A stretch of DNA of 64,000 nt from assembly GCF_000419685.1 (NCBI RefSeq), contig NZ_ATTM01000003.1:310846-374845 (forward strand). Reading direction: 5' to 3'. Source of the DNA: Flavobacterium antarcticum DSM 19726. Lineage in GTDB: Bacteria > Bacteroidota > Bacteroidia > Flavobacteriales > Flavobacteriaceae. A model generated the notes under the pieces. That model was not told the DNA's origin. It did not search any database and saw nothing but the letters and a program-made list of their open reading frames with translations. Of the stretch, positions 1 through 8,183 are shown piece after piece (the stretch's first letter is position 1; each line of letters starts with the position of its first letter). The translations under genes and the position numbers were made by a program.

Positions 1-136
1 CGGTTTGTACATAATCCCAATAGGTCATTGGTTTTGAATACAGCAATCCTTCTAAATGTACGTCTGTTCTATTGTCAACAGTTTTATATTTTTCCTCTAA
101 TCGATTTAATAAATCTTCGCGGTGCGGTGTGTTCAT
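1..136 (-). CDS. Tryptophan 2,3-dioxygenase, N-terminal part (runs off window)
   Basis: Only the first 45 codons lie in the window, starting at the ATG on the minus strand at 136; the rest lies beyond position 1. The visible peptide contains LEGLLYSKPMTYWDYVQT, which matches the N-terminal signature of haem-dependent tryptophan 2,3-dioxygenase, the enzyme that opens the indole ring of tryptophan to give N-formylkynurenine. It starts 2 bases after the stop of the DUF3108 gene, so the two are probably co-transcribed, and it sits near two tyrosine-degradation dioxygenases (hppD, hmgA), which fits an aromatic amino acid catabolic neighbourhood. The catalytic histidine region is outside the window, so function rests on the N-terminal motif and context. 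Confidence 0.78.
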   Translation of the reverse strand, partial: MNTPHREDLLNRLEEKYKTVDNRTDVHLEGLLYSKPMTYWDYVQT

Positions 137-138
137 TT

Positions 139-912
139 CTATTTTACTTTAACTGAGAAAGGATATTTCAAACCTTTGAAAGCGTCTAAATCGGCTTTTA
201 ATGAACCTACTGCTAAACTTGCTTTGATTCTAACGGGCATTTTATTGTCGTCGTTAGAAATCCAAACCGTTAAGCTTTCCTGTTCCTTAAAAACACGACC
301 TGCTTGAACATAAGGTCTAAAAATCATTGTTGGTATTGTACCAAATTTTGTTTTAATGTCTTCGTTACCAAGATACTTCAATTTAAATTTAGTCGTGTCA
401 TCGTCAAAGAACATATCAATGGCAATTGATTCTCCTACTTTCAACTTGTCAATATCTGGGTGGTTACGAAGGTAATAAAATGTTGATAAAATATCTTGTG
501 TATTGGCAGGAACTATAAAACTTTTTTCAGATTTGTTTTTATAATCCTTTACAGTTACGGTACTGTTGCCTTGATTAAAAAATCCTTCTTGATTTTTAGT
601 ATAACCACCTTCGTCAATTTTTCGTACAAACTGATAGGGATTTCCCGTTTCTTTATCAAAGAAGCTTTCGTAATCATCGTCCACCTTAAAGAAAAGCTTG
701 GTCATTCCTGTAGTGTAACCTCTACCGATTGCGTGATATACTTTCTTGTTGTTTTTTACGGCTTCTTTAACTTCCATTGTTGCATAACCTGCATTTACAA
801 TTCCATAGTGAATTCTAAATTTAAACCATTCACCTTCTTTAAAGGCACGTTCTTTTTGAGGAGCAAAACTGACGGTAATCAAAAACAGTGCAAATATTAA
901 TATCTTATTCAT
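139..912 (-). CDS. DUF3108 domain-containing exported protein
   Basis: 257 residues. A signal peptide is visible (hydrophobic stretch 3-17 followed by PQKERAF), so the protein is exported to the periplasm or outer membrane. The mature start GEWFKFRIHYGIVNAGYATM is the typical opening of DUF3108, a family of beta-rich envelope proteins with no established reaction. It lies directly upstream of the tryptophan dioxygenase start (2-base gap), suggesting co-transcription; a functional link to tryptophan breakdown is not evident. A strong bidirectional hairpin terminator at 968-997 separates it from hppD, so it probably has its own promoter just upstream of 912. Confidence 0.85.
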   Translation of the reverse strand: MNKILIFALFLITVSFAPQKERAFKEGEWFKFRIHYGIVNAGYATMEVKEAVKNNKKVYHAIGRGYTTGMTKLFFKVDDDYESFFDKETGNPYQFVRKIDEGGYTKNQEGFFNQGNSTVTVKDYKNKSEKSFIVPANTQDILSTFYYLRNHPDIDKLKVGESIAIDMFFDDDTTKFKLKYLGNEDIKTKFGTIPTMIFRPYVQAGRVFKEQESLTVWISNDDNKMPVRIKASLAVGSLKADLDAFKGLKYPFSVKVK

Positions 913-965
913 AGCTTTCTTTTTTCAATACAATATACAACTTTTGTTCCAAAAGTGTTATAAAC

Positions 966-1076
966 AAAAAAACTCAGTCAAAAATGACTGAGTTTTTATG
1001 CTATTAACCAACCAAAAAACTATAAATTATGAAATTTACATAAAAACGTGAAGGGAACCACCCCTCCTTATTTTTC
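966..1076 (-). ncRNA. Candidate small RNA or short leader transcript
   Basis: On the minus strand a perfect -7 box (TACTTTTG, 1082-1089) is followed by about 110 bases with no meaningful open frame (its only ATG is followed at once by TAA) and then a perfect 13-bp hairpin plus T-run (968-997). Promoter, short body and terminator form a self-contained unit between hppD and the DUF3108 gene. The body contains AAGGAGGGGTGG, unusually G-rich here and resembling a Shine-Dalgarno sequence in a genome that hardly uses them. I could not match it to a known RNA family. It could instead be the 3' untranslated part of the hppD transcript. Confidence 0.4.
968..997. terminator. Bidirectional rho-independent terminator
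   Basis: Perfect 13-bp inverted repeat, AAAAACTCAGTCA and TGACTGAGTTTTT, with a 4-base loop; T-runs are present on both strands. It ends whatever is transcribed leftwards from hppD or from the candidate small RNA. Confidence 0.85.
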
Positions 1077-1081
1077 GAGTG

Positions 1082-1089
1082 CAAAAGTA
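1082..1089 (-). promoter_or_regulatory. -7 box TACTTTTG for candidate small RNA
   Basis: Exact match to the Bacteroidetes -7 element TAnnTTTG on the minus strand, with a terminator about 90-115 bases downstream. No clear -33 TTG was found. Confidence 0.45.
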
Positions 1090-1200
1090 CTGCATGTCTT
1101 ACGATATAATTCGAAAAAAATTGACTTTAACATTAATTTCTCAATAAACAGCATCTAATCGGTCTAAAAATTAATTTATCGTTAAAATACTCTAAATGAA

Positions 1201-2361
1201 TTATAAAGTTCCTCTTTTCTCTTGCTCTCTTTCGATCGATTCAAACAAAGCTTTAAAGTTTCCTGCTCCAAAACCGCGGGCTCCCATTCTTTGAATAATT
1301 TCAAAAAATAATGTCGGTCTATCTTCCAGTGGTTTTGTGAAAATTTGCAACAAGTACCCTTCTTCATCTGCGTCAATCATAATTCCAAGGCTCATCAATT
1401 TATTGATATCTTCTTGTAATTTATGGTTGTGTTTGTCCAAACGGAACGGAACATCATCATAATAAGACTGTGGTGGTGTACTTAAAAACTCAATTCCACG
1501 TGAACGCAAATCAGCTACAGTTGTCAAAATGTCATCCGTTGCCACAGCGATATGCTGAATTCCTGGACCTTCATAGAAATCCAAGTACTCTTCAATTTGA
1601 GATTTTTTCTTTCCTTCAGCTGGTTCGTTGATTGGAAATTTAATTCTACCGTTTCCGTTAGACATTACTTTAGACATCAAAGCGGAATATTCAGTCGTAA
1701 TTTGTTTGTCGTCGAAAGAAAGGAAGTTTACAAATCCCATCACATCTTCGTACCATTTTACCCAGGTATTCATTTCATTCCAACCTACATTTCCAACCAT
1801 GTGGTCAATGTATTTTAAACCTGTTGGCGCTGGATTGTAGTCTGATTCCCATTTTTTGTAACCTGGTAAAAATTCACCCGTGTAGTTTTTACGTTCTACA
1901 AACATGTGAACTGTTTCTCCGTACGTGTAAATTCCTGCACGAACTACTTCTCCGTGTTCGTCTGTTTCTACAGTTGGTTCCATGTATGATTTTGCACCAC
2001 GTTTGATGGTTTCTTCATAAGCTGAACGTGCATCTTCTACCCAAAGAGCAACGATTTTTACACCATCACCGTGTTTTTTAACGTGTTCTCCAATTGGTGA
2101 ATCACTTTTTAAAGCCGTAGTTAATACCAAACGGATTTTATCTTGTTTCAAAACATAAGAAGCTCTGTCTCTCATTCCTGTTTCTAATCCTGCGTATGCA
2201 TGTGATTGAAAACCAAAAGCCGTTTTATAAAAATGAGCCGCTTGTTTAGCATTTCCCACATAAAATTCTACGTAATCTGTACCTAAAAGTGGCAAGAAGT
2301 CTTGTGCTCCTTCAAATATTTTCTCTAATCCGTATTCTACGTTTTTAATTTCTTTCGACAT
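1201..2361 (-). CDS. hppD: 4-hydroxyphenylpyruvate dioxygenase
   Basis: 386 residues, full length for bacterial HPPD. This non-haem Fe(II) enzyme converts 4-hydroxyphenylpyruvate to homogentisate, the second step of tyrosine degradation, in the cytosol. Two vicinal-oxygen-chelate halves are visible; the probable iron ligands are H187 (YIDHMVGNV), H270 (GIQHIAVATDD) and E354 (LFFEIIQRMG). The C-terminal phenylalanine/glycine segment MGARGFGAGNFKALFESIE is the family signature. hmgA, the next enzyme, lies 140 bases upstream on the same strand, so the pair makes homogentisate and then opens its ring. The gap between them holds an imperfect inverted repeat rather than a gene. Confidence 0.97.
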   Translation of the reverse strand: MSKEIKNVEYGLEKIFEGAQDFLPLLGTDYVEFYVGNAKQAAHFYKTAFGFQSHAYAGLETGMRDRASYVLKQDKIRLVLTTALKSDSPIGEHVKKHGDGVKIVALWVEDARSAYEETIKRGAKSYMEPTVETDEHGEVVRAGIYTYGETVHMFVERKNYTGEFLPGYKKWESDYNPAPTGLKYIDHMVGNVGWNEMNTWVKWYEDVMGFVNFLSFDDKQITTEYSALMSKVMSNGNGRIKFPINEPAEGKKKSQIEEYLDFYEGPGIQHIAVATDDILTTVADLRSRGIEFLSTPPQSYYDDVPFRLDKHNHKLQEDINKLMSLGIMIDADEEGYLLQIFTKPLEDRPTLFFEIIQRMGARGFGAGNFKALFESIEREQEKRGTL

Positions 2362-2408
2362 TATATTCTATTTTAATTTAGATGTGTTATTGTTATAGTT
2401 TATTCTTT

Positions 2409-2491
2409 ATCGCAAAGAGGCAAAGTTAACAAAGAGTTCAAATATTATTCATTACAAACCTTGCGTAATACTTTGCGAACTTTTCGGTTAA
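2409..2491. repeat. Imperfect inverted repeat with CGCAAAG / CTTTGCG arms
   Basis: Left arm CGCAAAGAGGCAAAGTTAAC and right arm containing TTGCGTAATACTTTGCGAAC are imperfect reverse complements separated by about 25 bases. It occupies most of the hmgA-hppD gap. It looks like a decayed extragenic repeat and could also fold in the mRNA between the two cistrons. Confidence 0.5.
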
Positions 2492-2501
2492 ATTTTTTAA
2501 T

Positions 2502-3659
2502 TTATTCTACCCAAGATTTGAAATAATCCGGGTCAGAAATATCTAAAGCAGCTTGTGTTAATTTCAAGGGTTTAAAAGTATCGACCATTACAGCTAATTC
2601 TCCTGTTTCTTTCTTGCCAATACTACGTTCCATCGCTCCTGGATGTGGACCGTGAACGACACCTGCGGGATGTAAGGAAATATATCCTTTCTCCACATGG
2701 TTTCTGCTCATGAAATCGCCATCTACATAATACAACATTTCATCAGAATCGATGTTGCTGTGGTTATAGGGTGCAGGAATTGCTTTTGGATGGTAATCGT
2801 ATAGACGCGGAACGAATGAACAAATTACGAAATTATGCCCTTCAAAATTCTGATGAATTGGCGGCGGTAAATGTATTCTTCCGGTGATTGGTTCGAAATC
2901 GTGAATTGACATTGCGTAAGGAAAGTTATAACCATCCCAACCTACTACGTCAAAAGGATGCGTTGCATAAGTGATTTCATGCAAAACATTTTGCTTCTTC
3001 GTTTTCACAATGAAATCTCCAATTTCGTCGTGCGTTTCTAATTCAGATGGCGCTCTATAATCTCTCTCGCAAAAAGGAGAATGCTCTAAAAGTTGGCCAA
3101 AATTATTTCTGTAATTTCTAGGAGTCAAAACCGGACTGAAAGATTCAACAATTAATAAACGATTGTCTTCAGTTTCAAATTCCATTTGGTAAATTATTCC
3201 ACGGGGAATCACTAAATAATCTCCGTATGAGAATGGAATATTTCCAACCAATGTTTTTAAAACTCCTTTTCCTTTGTGAACGAAAAGAACTTCGTCAGCA
3301 TCGGCATTTTTATAAAAATACGACGTCATTGATTTTTGCGGAGCGGCAAGAGCAATATTCACATCATTGTTGAATAAAACAATTGTTCTGCTGTCTAGAA
3401 AATCGGCAACAGGTTTTACATCAAAACCGCGAAGCATTTGAGCTTTTACATGTTTGTCTAAAGCTGCAATTGGCGTTAAGTCAATTGGCGCTGCGATGTC
3501 TTTAACTTGTGTTGGTCTGTGAACGTGATATAATAAGGAAGCAAATCCGTGAAATCCTTCGGTTCCAAAAAGTTGTTCGTAATACAAACCTCCTTCAGGT
3601 TTCTCGAATTGTGTATGTCGTTTTGGTGGAATTTTTCCAAGTTTATGATAAAATGGCAT
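2502..3659 (-). CDS. hmgA: Homogentisate 1,2-dioxygenase
   Basis: 385 residues, somewhat shorter than the 430-residue proteobacterial and human enzymes. It cleaves homogentisate to maleylacetoacetate using Fe(II). The cupin-type C-terminal half carries LHPAGVVHGPHPGAMERS, the segment that supplies the iron ligands His and Glu and the catalytic His, and the N-terminal domain has the expected beta-rich pattern (FVHKGKGVLKTLVGNIPF). It is first in the hmgA-hppD order. No maleylacetoacetate isomerase or fumarylacetoacetase is visible in the window, so the lower pathway is encoded elsewhere. The long divergent gap upstream (3660-4050) probably holds its promoter. Confidence 0.95.
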   Translation of the reverse strand: MPFYHKLGKIPPKRHTQFEKPEGGLYYEQLFGTEGFHGFASLLYHVHRPTQVKDIAAPIDLTPIAALDKHVKAQMLRGFDVKPVADFLDSRTIVLFNNDVNIALAAPQKSMTSYFYKNADADEVLFVHKGKGVLKTLVGNIPFSYGDYLVIPRGIIYQMEFETEDNRLLIVESFSPVLTPRNYRNNFGQLLEHSPFCERDYRAPSELETHDEIGDFIVKTKKQNVLHEITYATHPFDVVGWDGYNFPYAMSIHDFEPITGRIHLPPPIHQNFEGHNFVICSFVPRLYDYHPKAIPAPYNHSNIDSDEMLYYVDGDFMSRNHVEKGYISLHPAGVVHGPHPGAMERSIGKKETGELAVMVDTFKPLKLTQAALDISDPDYFKSWVE

Positions 3660-3879
3660 AGGTTTTTTTGTTTAAAGTTTAAAAAGTTTAAAGTTTTCTA
3701 CTAAACTTTGAAGCTAATTATTATGCAAACCGTTCACTCCGGATTTCTCTTAATCAGGAATTTTAAATGAACAAGTAAGTTTTCCCAAGTGTTATTCATA
3801 ACAACAAATATCGTAAAATTTTAAATTCTTCACTTCACAATAATACATAAAGTTTGACTTGAAAGCGCCAATTCAACAA

Positions 3880-3902
3880 TTTTATGTGAATTTGACATAA
3901 AA
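3880..3902. promoter_or_regulatory. Candidate operator, inverted repeat TTTTATGT-N7-ACATAAAA
   Basis: Perfect 8-bp arms with a 7-base spacer, in the middle of the divergent promoter region. The size and symmetry suit a dimeric transcription factor; which one is unknown. Confidence 0.35.
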
Positions 3903-4013
3903 CTCACAATTTCAAAACTTTATGAAGAGTGTTTTTTAACTGTTAAAATCCTGCTGTAAGTATATAATTAGCAAGGTTTATTTTGATTTTATTTCTTTTT
4001 ACAATAGTTTTTT

Positions 4014-4021
4014 TATCTTTG
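4014..4021 (+). promoter_or_regulatory. -7 box TATCTTTG of the NSS transporter
   Basis: Exact TAnnTTTG match ending 29 bases before the ATG at 4051, a normal leader length in this group. Confidence 0.6.
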
Positions 4022-4050
4022 GATTTCATTAACAATTTCACATCTAGTTT

Positions 4051-5721
4051 ATGTCAACAAATTCGCAAGCTTGGGGCTCAAGAGTAGGACTAATTTTAGC
4101 AATGGCAGGAAATGCTGTAGGATTAGGTAACTTTCTTCGATTTCCAGTTCAAGCCGTTCAAAACGGAGGTGGTGCTTTTATCATACCTTACTTAATTTGT
4201 TTTCTGTTAATGGGAATTCCTCTTCTTTATATAGAATGGTCTACGGGTCGTTTTGGTGGGAAATTTGGAAACCACAGTACGCCTTATATTTTAGATTCAA
4301 TGGTAAAAGGTCGTGTTTTAAAGTATATTGGAGTATTTGGTATTTTTACGAATGTAGCCGTCGCTGCGTATTACTGCTACATCGAATCTTGGACAATGTC
4401 TTATGTTTACCATTCTCTTGCCGGAACTTTTGAAGGAATGAGTCAAAGTGGAATTGCTCAATTTTTTAATAATTATGTAGATATTTCGCAGTCAAGTACC
4501 GGAATTCCTTACGAAGCAGTTGTTTTCTATATTTTGTGTTTACTCCTAAATACCTTTATTCTTTCAAAAGGATTGAAAGGAATTGAAAAAGTGGCCAAAA
4601 TCGGTATGCCTTTATTAATACTTTTCGGAGTGATTTTAGCAGTAAGAGGTTTAACATTAGGCACAAGTGGAGCTTCAGAATTGTTTCCTGACGCAAATGC
4701 TTGGGACGGTTTGAACTTTTTATGGACGCCACAATACGAATCTATTTTAGATTTAAAAGTATGGATGGCTGCTGCGGGACAGATCTTCTTTACACTTTCT
4801 GTAGGAATGGGAACGATCCAATGTTATGCCGCTTATATGAATTCGAAAGATGATATTGCTTTGAATGCGGTTTCTGCTGGATTTATGAATGAGTTTGTGG
4901 AAGTTGTTTTAGGAAGCTTAATTGTTATTCCAATTGCTGCAGGATATTTAGGTTTGGACTGGGTTTTGGAAAATGCTGGGTTCGGAATGGCATTTCAAAC
5001 TATGCCTTATTTATTCCAACAATGGGGACCAGTTTTAGCCGCTTTCGCTGGATTGTTCTGGTTTGGATTACTGTTTTTTGCAGGAATCACCTCATCATTA
5101 GCAATGGGAACTCCTTGGATGGGATTTATGAAAGACGAGTTTAACTGGGGTCAAAACAAAGGCGCTTGGTCGTTTGGATTGTTGATTTTAGTAATGGGAT
5201 TACCGACGGTTTTATTTTTCCAAGAAGGTGTTTTTGACGAATACGATTATTGGGCTGGAACAGTGAGTTTAGTGGTATTCGCGATGCTAGAAACCATTTT
5301 GTTTTCGTGGATTTTTGGAATGAAAAAAGGCTGGGCTGAAATCACCAGTGGTGCTGATATTAAAGTACCAATTATTTATAAGTTCATCATCAAATTCATT
5401 ACACCACCGATGTTAATCATCATATTTTTAGGTTCTTTATTTAAACCTTTAAACAATGATTGGTCAGGAAATGTTTCGAGTTTATTCGCTGGTAATGGTT
5501 GGACTTTAGACAATGGTTCAATTGTAAAAACAGTAATGCATGCGGGAATTAAAGATAAAATTTTAGCTACAACAGACCCTGTTTTAATACAGCAATTGCA
5601 AGACCAAATGATGTATTTAAACTTTGCGAGATTCTTACTTTTGGCTTTATTTATATTCATCAGTTCTCTCGTCTATTTCGCATTTTTGAAAAGAAGAAGA
5701 GAAGGACGTGCAACTTTATAA
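4051..5721 (+). CDS. Sodium-dependent transporter of the NSS (SNF/LeuT) family
   Basis: 556 residues with about 12 hydrophobic segments. TM1 carries AGNAVGLGNFLRFP, the unwound helix that binds Na+ and substrate in LeuT-type symporters. Substrates in the family are usually amino acids; this sequence alone does not fix which one. A MetS-like small subunit follows 19 bases downstream (5741-5890), as in the MetPS methionine/alanine symporter, which supports an amino acid role. The gene is divergent from the tyrosine-degrading hmgA/hppD pair, so aromatic amino acid uptake is a possible but unproven link. The start is the ATG 29 bases after a TATCTTTG box. Confidence 0.93.
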   Translation: MSTNSQAWGSRVGLILAMAGNAVGLGNFLRFPVQAVQNGGGAFIIPYLICFLLMGIPLLYIEWSTGRFGGKFGNHSTPYILDSMVKGRVLKYIGVFGIFTNVAVAAYYCYIESWTMSYVYHSLAGTFEGMSQSGIAQFFNNYVDISQSSTGIPYEAVVFYILCLLLNTFILSKGLKGIEKVAKIGMPLLILFGVILAVRGLTLGTSGASELFPDANAWDGLNFLWTPQYESILDLKVWMAAAGQIFFTLSVGMGTIQCYAAYMNSKDDIALNAVSAGFMNEFVEVVLGSLIVIPIAAGYLGLDWVLENAGFGMAFQTMPYLFQQWGPVLAAFAGLFWFGLLFFAGITSSLAMGTPWMGFMKDEFNWGQNKGAWSFGLLILVMGLPTVLFFQEGVFDEYDYWAGTVSLVVFAMLETILFSWIFGMKKGWAEITSGADIKVPIIYKFIIKFITPPMLIIIFLGSLFKPLNNDWSGNVSSLFAGNGWTLDNGSIVKTVMHAGIKDKILATTDPVLIQQLQDQMMYLNFARFLLLALFIFISSLVYFAFLKRRREGRATL

Positions 5722-5740
5722 TTTTTAAATAACAAAAACG

Positions 5741-5890
5741 ATGAACACAGAAGCAATTATAACGATGGTACTTACGCAAGGAATTGTAATTGGATTTACC
5801 GCCTATTTTTTCTATAAAGTACTGACAATTAAACCTAAATCAGAACCGGATTCGTTCAGTGACAACAACGAAGTAGAAGAGCGTCAATAG
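5741..5890 (+). CDS. MetS-like small subunit of NSS transporter (49 aa)
   Basis: A 49-residue protein: one transmembrane helix (about residues 6-25, TMVLTQGIVIGFTAYFFYKV) followed by a short hydrophilic, acidic tail. Its length, single helix and position 19 bases after an NSS transporter match the MetS small-subunit family, a single-span accessory protein required by the MetPS symporter. The stop is 5 bases from the convergent end of the patatin gene, so there is no room for anything longer. Being under 60 codons, it is easily missed by automated calling. Confidence 0.82.
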   Translation: MNTEAIITMVLTQGIVIGFTAYFFYKVLTIKPKSEPDSFSDNNEVEERQ

Positions 5891-5895
5891 GTTTC

Positions 5896-8100
5896 TTAAA
5901 AGTGATAACCAATGCTAAACCAAGTATAATGATTTCTTGTTTCAGGAGACCAAGAATGCTTGACTGCAAGTGGTCCAAAAATAGTCTCTAAACCGTAGCC
6001 AAAAGCATAACCCGAAAAATTAGGCCGTTCCAACCAAGCGTCAGAATCAAATAGCTTATTACCAATATTAGCATAATTTCCGGTAAAATTAAGGTGATGC
6101 TTTCTGTAAAATCGGTAGTCAAGAGTTACGGTCGATTTTACAAAACTATTTCCGTATAAACTCAGAAAATCATACCCGTAGAAATAGTCGAAATTATTGA
6201 TTCGATTAAATCCAAATCCTCCCAAAATAAAATCGAAATACGCATTTTGACCTTCACCAATTGAAAATCCACCTGCAATTTGTGCAATTGCGGTAAAATG
6301 ATTCGATATTGGAAACGCTTTGCTTAGTTCACTTTTCAAATAAGTAAATTTCGTAAATTCCTCTTTCCTTGATGAATAGATAAAAGATTGGACACTTCCT
6401 GAAAAATACCAACCTTCGTGTGGAAAGTAAAAGTTGTCTAGCGAATCGTACTTCAAGTTTCCAAAAATACTCAAGAAACTATTGTTTTTAAATATCGGTG
6501 TCAGGTTATCAATGGTTTCAGAAGTAATTTTTATATTTTTCAATTCAACTCCTGCTCCAACAATGAATTTTTGCTTAAAAAGCGTTTGAACGTAAGCTTG
6601 ATGGGAGAAGTCGGAGAAATCTAAATTGATCGAATTCAAACCCGTGAATCCAAATATATTTGCTGTTTGTGAATTCGCAGCCACGTTTTTATTAAAGCTG
6701 TTGAACCGTGATTTGAATCCGAAACTCCAGTAAAAACCATTGTCAATATAATAATCAAAATTATACCGAATGTTATCTCCTAAAACGAAATCCAAAGACG
6801 CGACATCATTTTTAAAAATCATTTTTTTCTTATTCAAATTGACCAAAACGCCACTTTTGTATAAGTCGTCGTAATGCAATCCAAATCGCAAAAAGGAAGT
6901 GATTTGGTTTTCTATCAAATTTAATTTGAACACATCTTCATCTCCGTTTTTTTCAAAACTGTAGCCTAAACTGCTGAAATTCTGAGTCGCATTCAAATTA
7001 TCAATACCAACTTTCAATTTATCATAAGCAATTGTCGCTCCTGTTCTAAATCCTAGTTTCCCAATCACATACGCTCGCGTGTAATTGTTTAATTTATTAA
7101 TTTGAATTTCGGAAATCGTAAGGGTATCTTTTTTCCCATCGCACAACTCTAGTTTAGGCTTTTTATAATTAGTTCCTAATGCTTTAAGTTGTTCATAAAC
7201 GGCTGCACTTGCTTCTTCCCCTTTCTTAACGATAGCAGCTCCATCACTGAACGAAATGACCGTAAAGTCTGAAATATCAGGCTTGATATAAATATCGGTA
7301 CGTTCCTTTTTTACTTCCATTTTCTCCATCATTTGGAGGTTTGAAATCTGTACTAAAATTCGCGTTGCATTTTTTAAATCTTCCCTGGATTTTAAACCAC
7401 TCTGCACATCAACACCAATAATCACATCAGCACCAAGTTTCTTTACCTCGTCTATCGGATAATTATTCACAACTCCACCATCAATCAACAATTTTCCATC
7501 GATTAATACCGGTGAAAACAACGACGGAAAAGTAGCACTTGCCATGATAGCTTGCGAAAGATATCCATGGTCTAGAAGCACTTGTTTCCCGGTCTCAATA
7601 TCGGTAGCAATACATAAAAACGGAATAGGAAGTTGATTAAAATCTCGCGTATGACGGTCGTTGTGCAATAATTTATTCAGCAAACCGTAAATATTTAATC
7701 CTTTTGAATACGAATACGGAATGCCCACTTTCCACTTATCAAAAGGAAGCGTCAAAGCATAACGTTCGTCATTTTCCTTTTCATAAAAGTTTTTAGAAGA
7801 TCTTGGAATGTAGTCCTTCAGCAATTGGTCAAAATCCGATACTTTAAAAATAGAATCAATTTGAGCCGCATTGTATCCCGAAGCATAAAGTCCGCCAACG
7901 ATGGCACCCATACTTGTTCCGCCAATGTAATCAATTTTGACTCCTGCTTCTTCAATGGCTTTTAAAACGCCAATATGTGCTAAACCTTTCGCTCCGCCTC
8001 CACTCAAAACCAAACCCACTTTCACACGTTCTTTTTCTTGTGAAAATGAATTTTGAAAACCTATTAGTACAAAAAGTAAAAGAAGAAGGTTGTTTTTCAT
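5896..8100 (-). CDS. Patatin-like phospholipase with Omp85-type barrel (PlpD-like)
   Basis: 734 residues. A signal peptide (1-20, ending NSFSQ) is followed by a patatin domain with the oxyanion-hole loop SGGGAKG (about 33-39), the nucleophile elbow GTSMG (S63) and the catalytic DGG (D207), so the Ser-Asp dyad is intact. After a linker, about residues 310-380 look like a POTRA domain, and the rest is a beta-barrel ending in the aromatic strand WFSIGYHF, as expected for an outer-membrane protein. The architecture is that of type Vd autotransporters such as Pseudomonas PlpD: a secreted or surface lipid hydrolase fused to its own barrel. It is convergent with the NSS small subunit. Confidence 0.92.
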   Translation of the reverse strand: MKNNLLLLLFVLIGFQNSFSQEKERVKVGLVLSGGGAKGLAHIGVLKAIEEAGVKIDYIGGTSMGAIVGGLYASGYNAAQIDSIFKVSDFDQLLKDYIPRSSKNFYEKENDERYALTLPFDKWKVGIPYSYSKGLNIYGLLNKLLHNDRHTRDFNQLPIPFLCIATDIETGKQVLLDHGYLSQAIMASATFPSLFSPVLIDGKLLIDGGVVNNYPIDEVKKLGADVIIGVDVQSGLKSREDLKNATRILVQISNLQMMEKMEVKKERTDIYIKPDISDFTVISFSDGAAIVKKGEEASAAVYEQLKALGTNYKKPKLELCDGKKDTLTISEIQINKLNNYTRAYVIGKLGFRTGATIAYDKLKVGIDNLNATQNFSSLGYSFEKNGDEDVFKLNLIENQITSFLRFGLHYDDLYKSGVLVNLNKKKMIFKNDVASLDFVLGDNIRYNFDYYIDNGFYWSFGFKSRFNSFNKNVAANSQTANIFGFTGLNSINLDFSDFSHQAYVQTLFKQKFIVGAGVELKNIKITSETIDNLTPIFKNNSFLSIFGNLKYDSLDNFYFPHEGWYFSGSVQSFIYSSRKEEFTKFTYLKSELSKAFPISNHFTAIAQIAGGFSIGEGQNAYFDFILGGFGFNRINNFDYFYGYDFLSLYGNSFVKSTVTLDYRFYRKHHLNFTGNYANIGNKLFDSDAWLERPNFSGYAFGYGLETIFGPLAVKHSWSPETRNHYTWFSIGYHF

Positions 8101-8183
8101 AGGTACTGGTTAAAAATTTTATGGCTGAAAATGAATTTCAAAGGCTACGATTTCTTTTCTAAATATGCGTAAATCTATAACAA

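Larger units (their letters stand above)
3660..4050. other. Divergent intergenic region between hmgA and the NSS transporter
   Basis: 391 bases without a convincing gene. Next to hmgA lie two AAAGTTTA copies (3674-3681, 3683-3690) with a reverse-complement TAAACTTT at 3702-3709. At 3880-3902 there is a perfect 8-bp inverted repeat. A -7 box for the rightward transporter lies at 4014-4021. I saw no clear TAnnTTTG box for hmgA. Confidence 0.6.

Noticed and set aside
496..900. 134-codon open frame antisense to the DUF3108 gene
   Set aside because: Complement of a gene with clear signal peptide and domain; hydrophobic only because of reversed codons.
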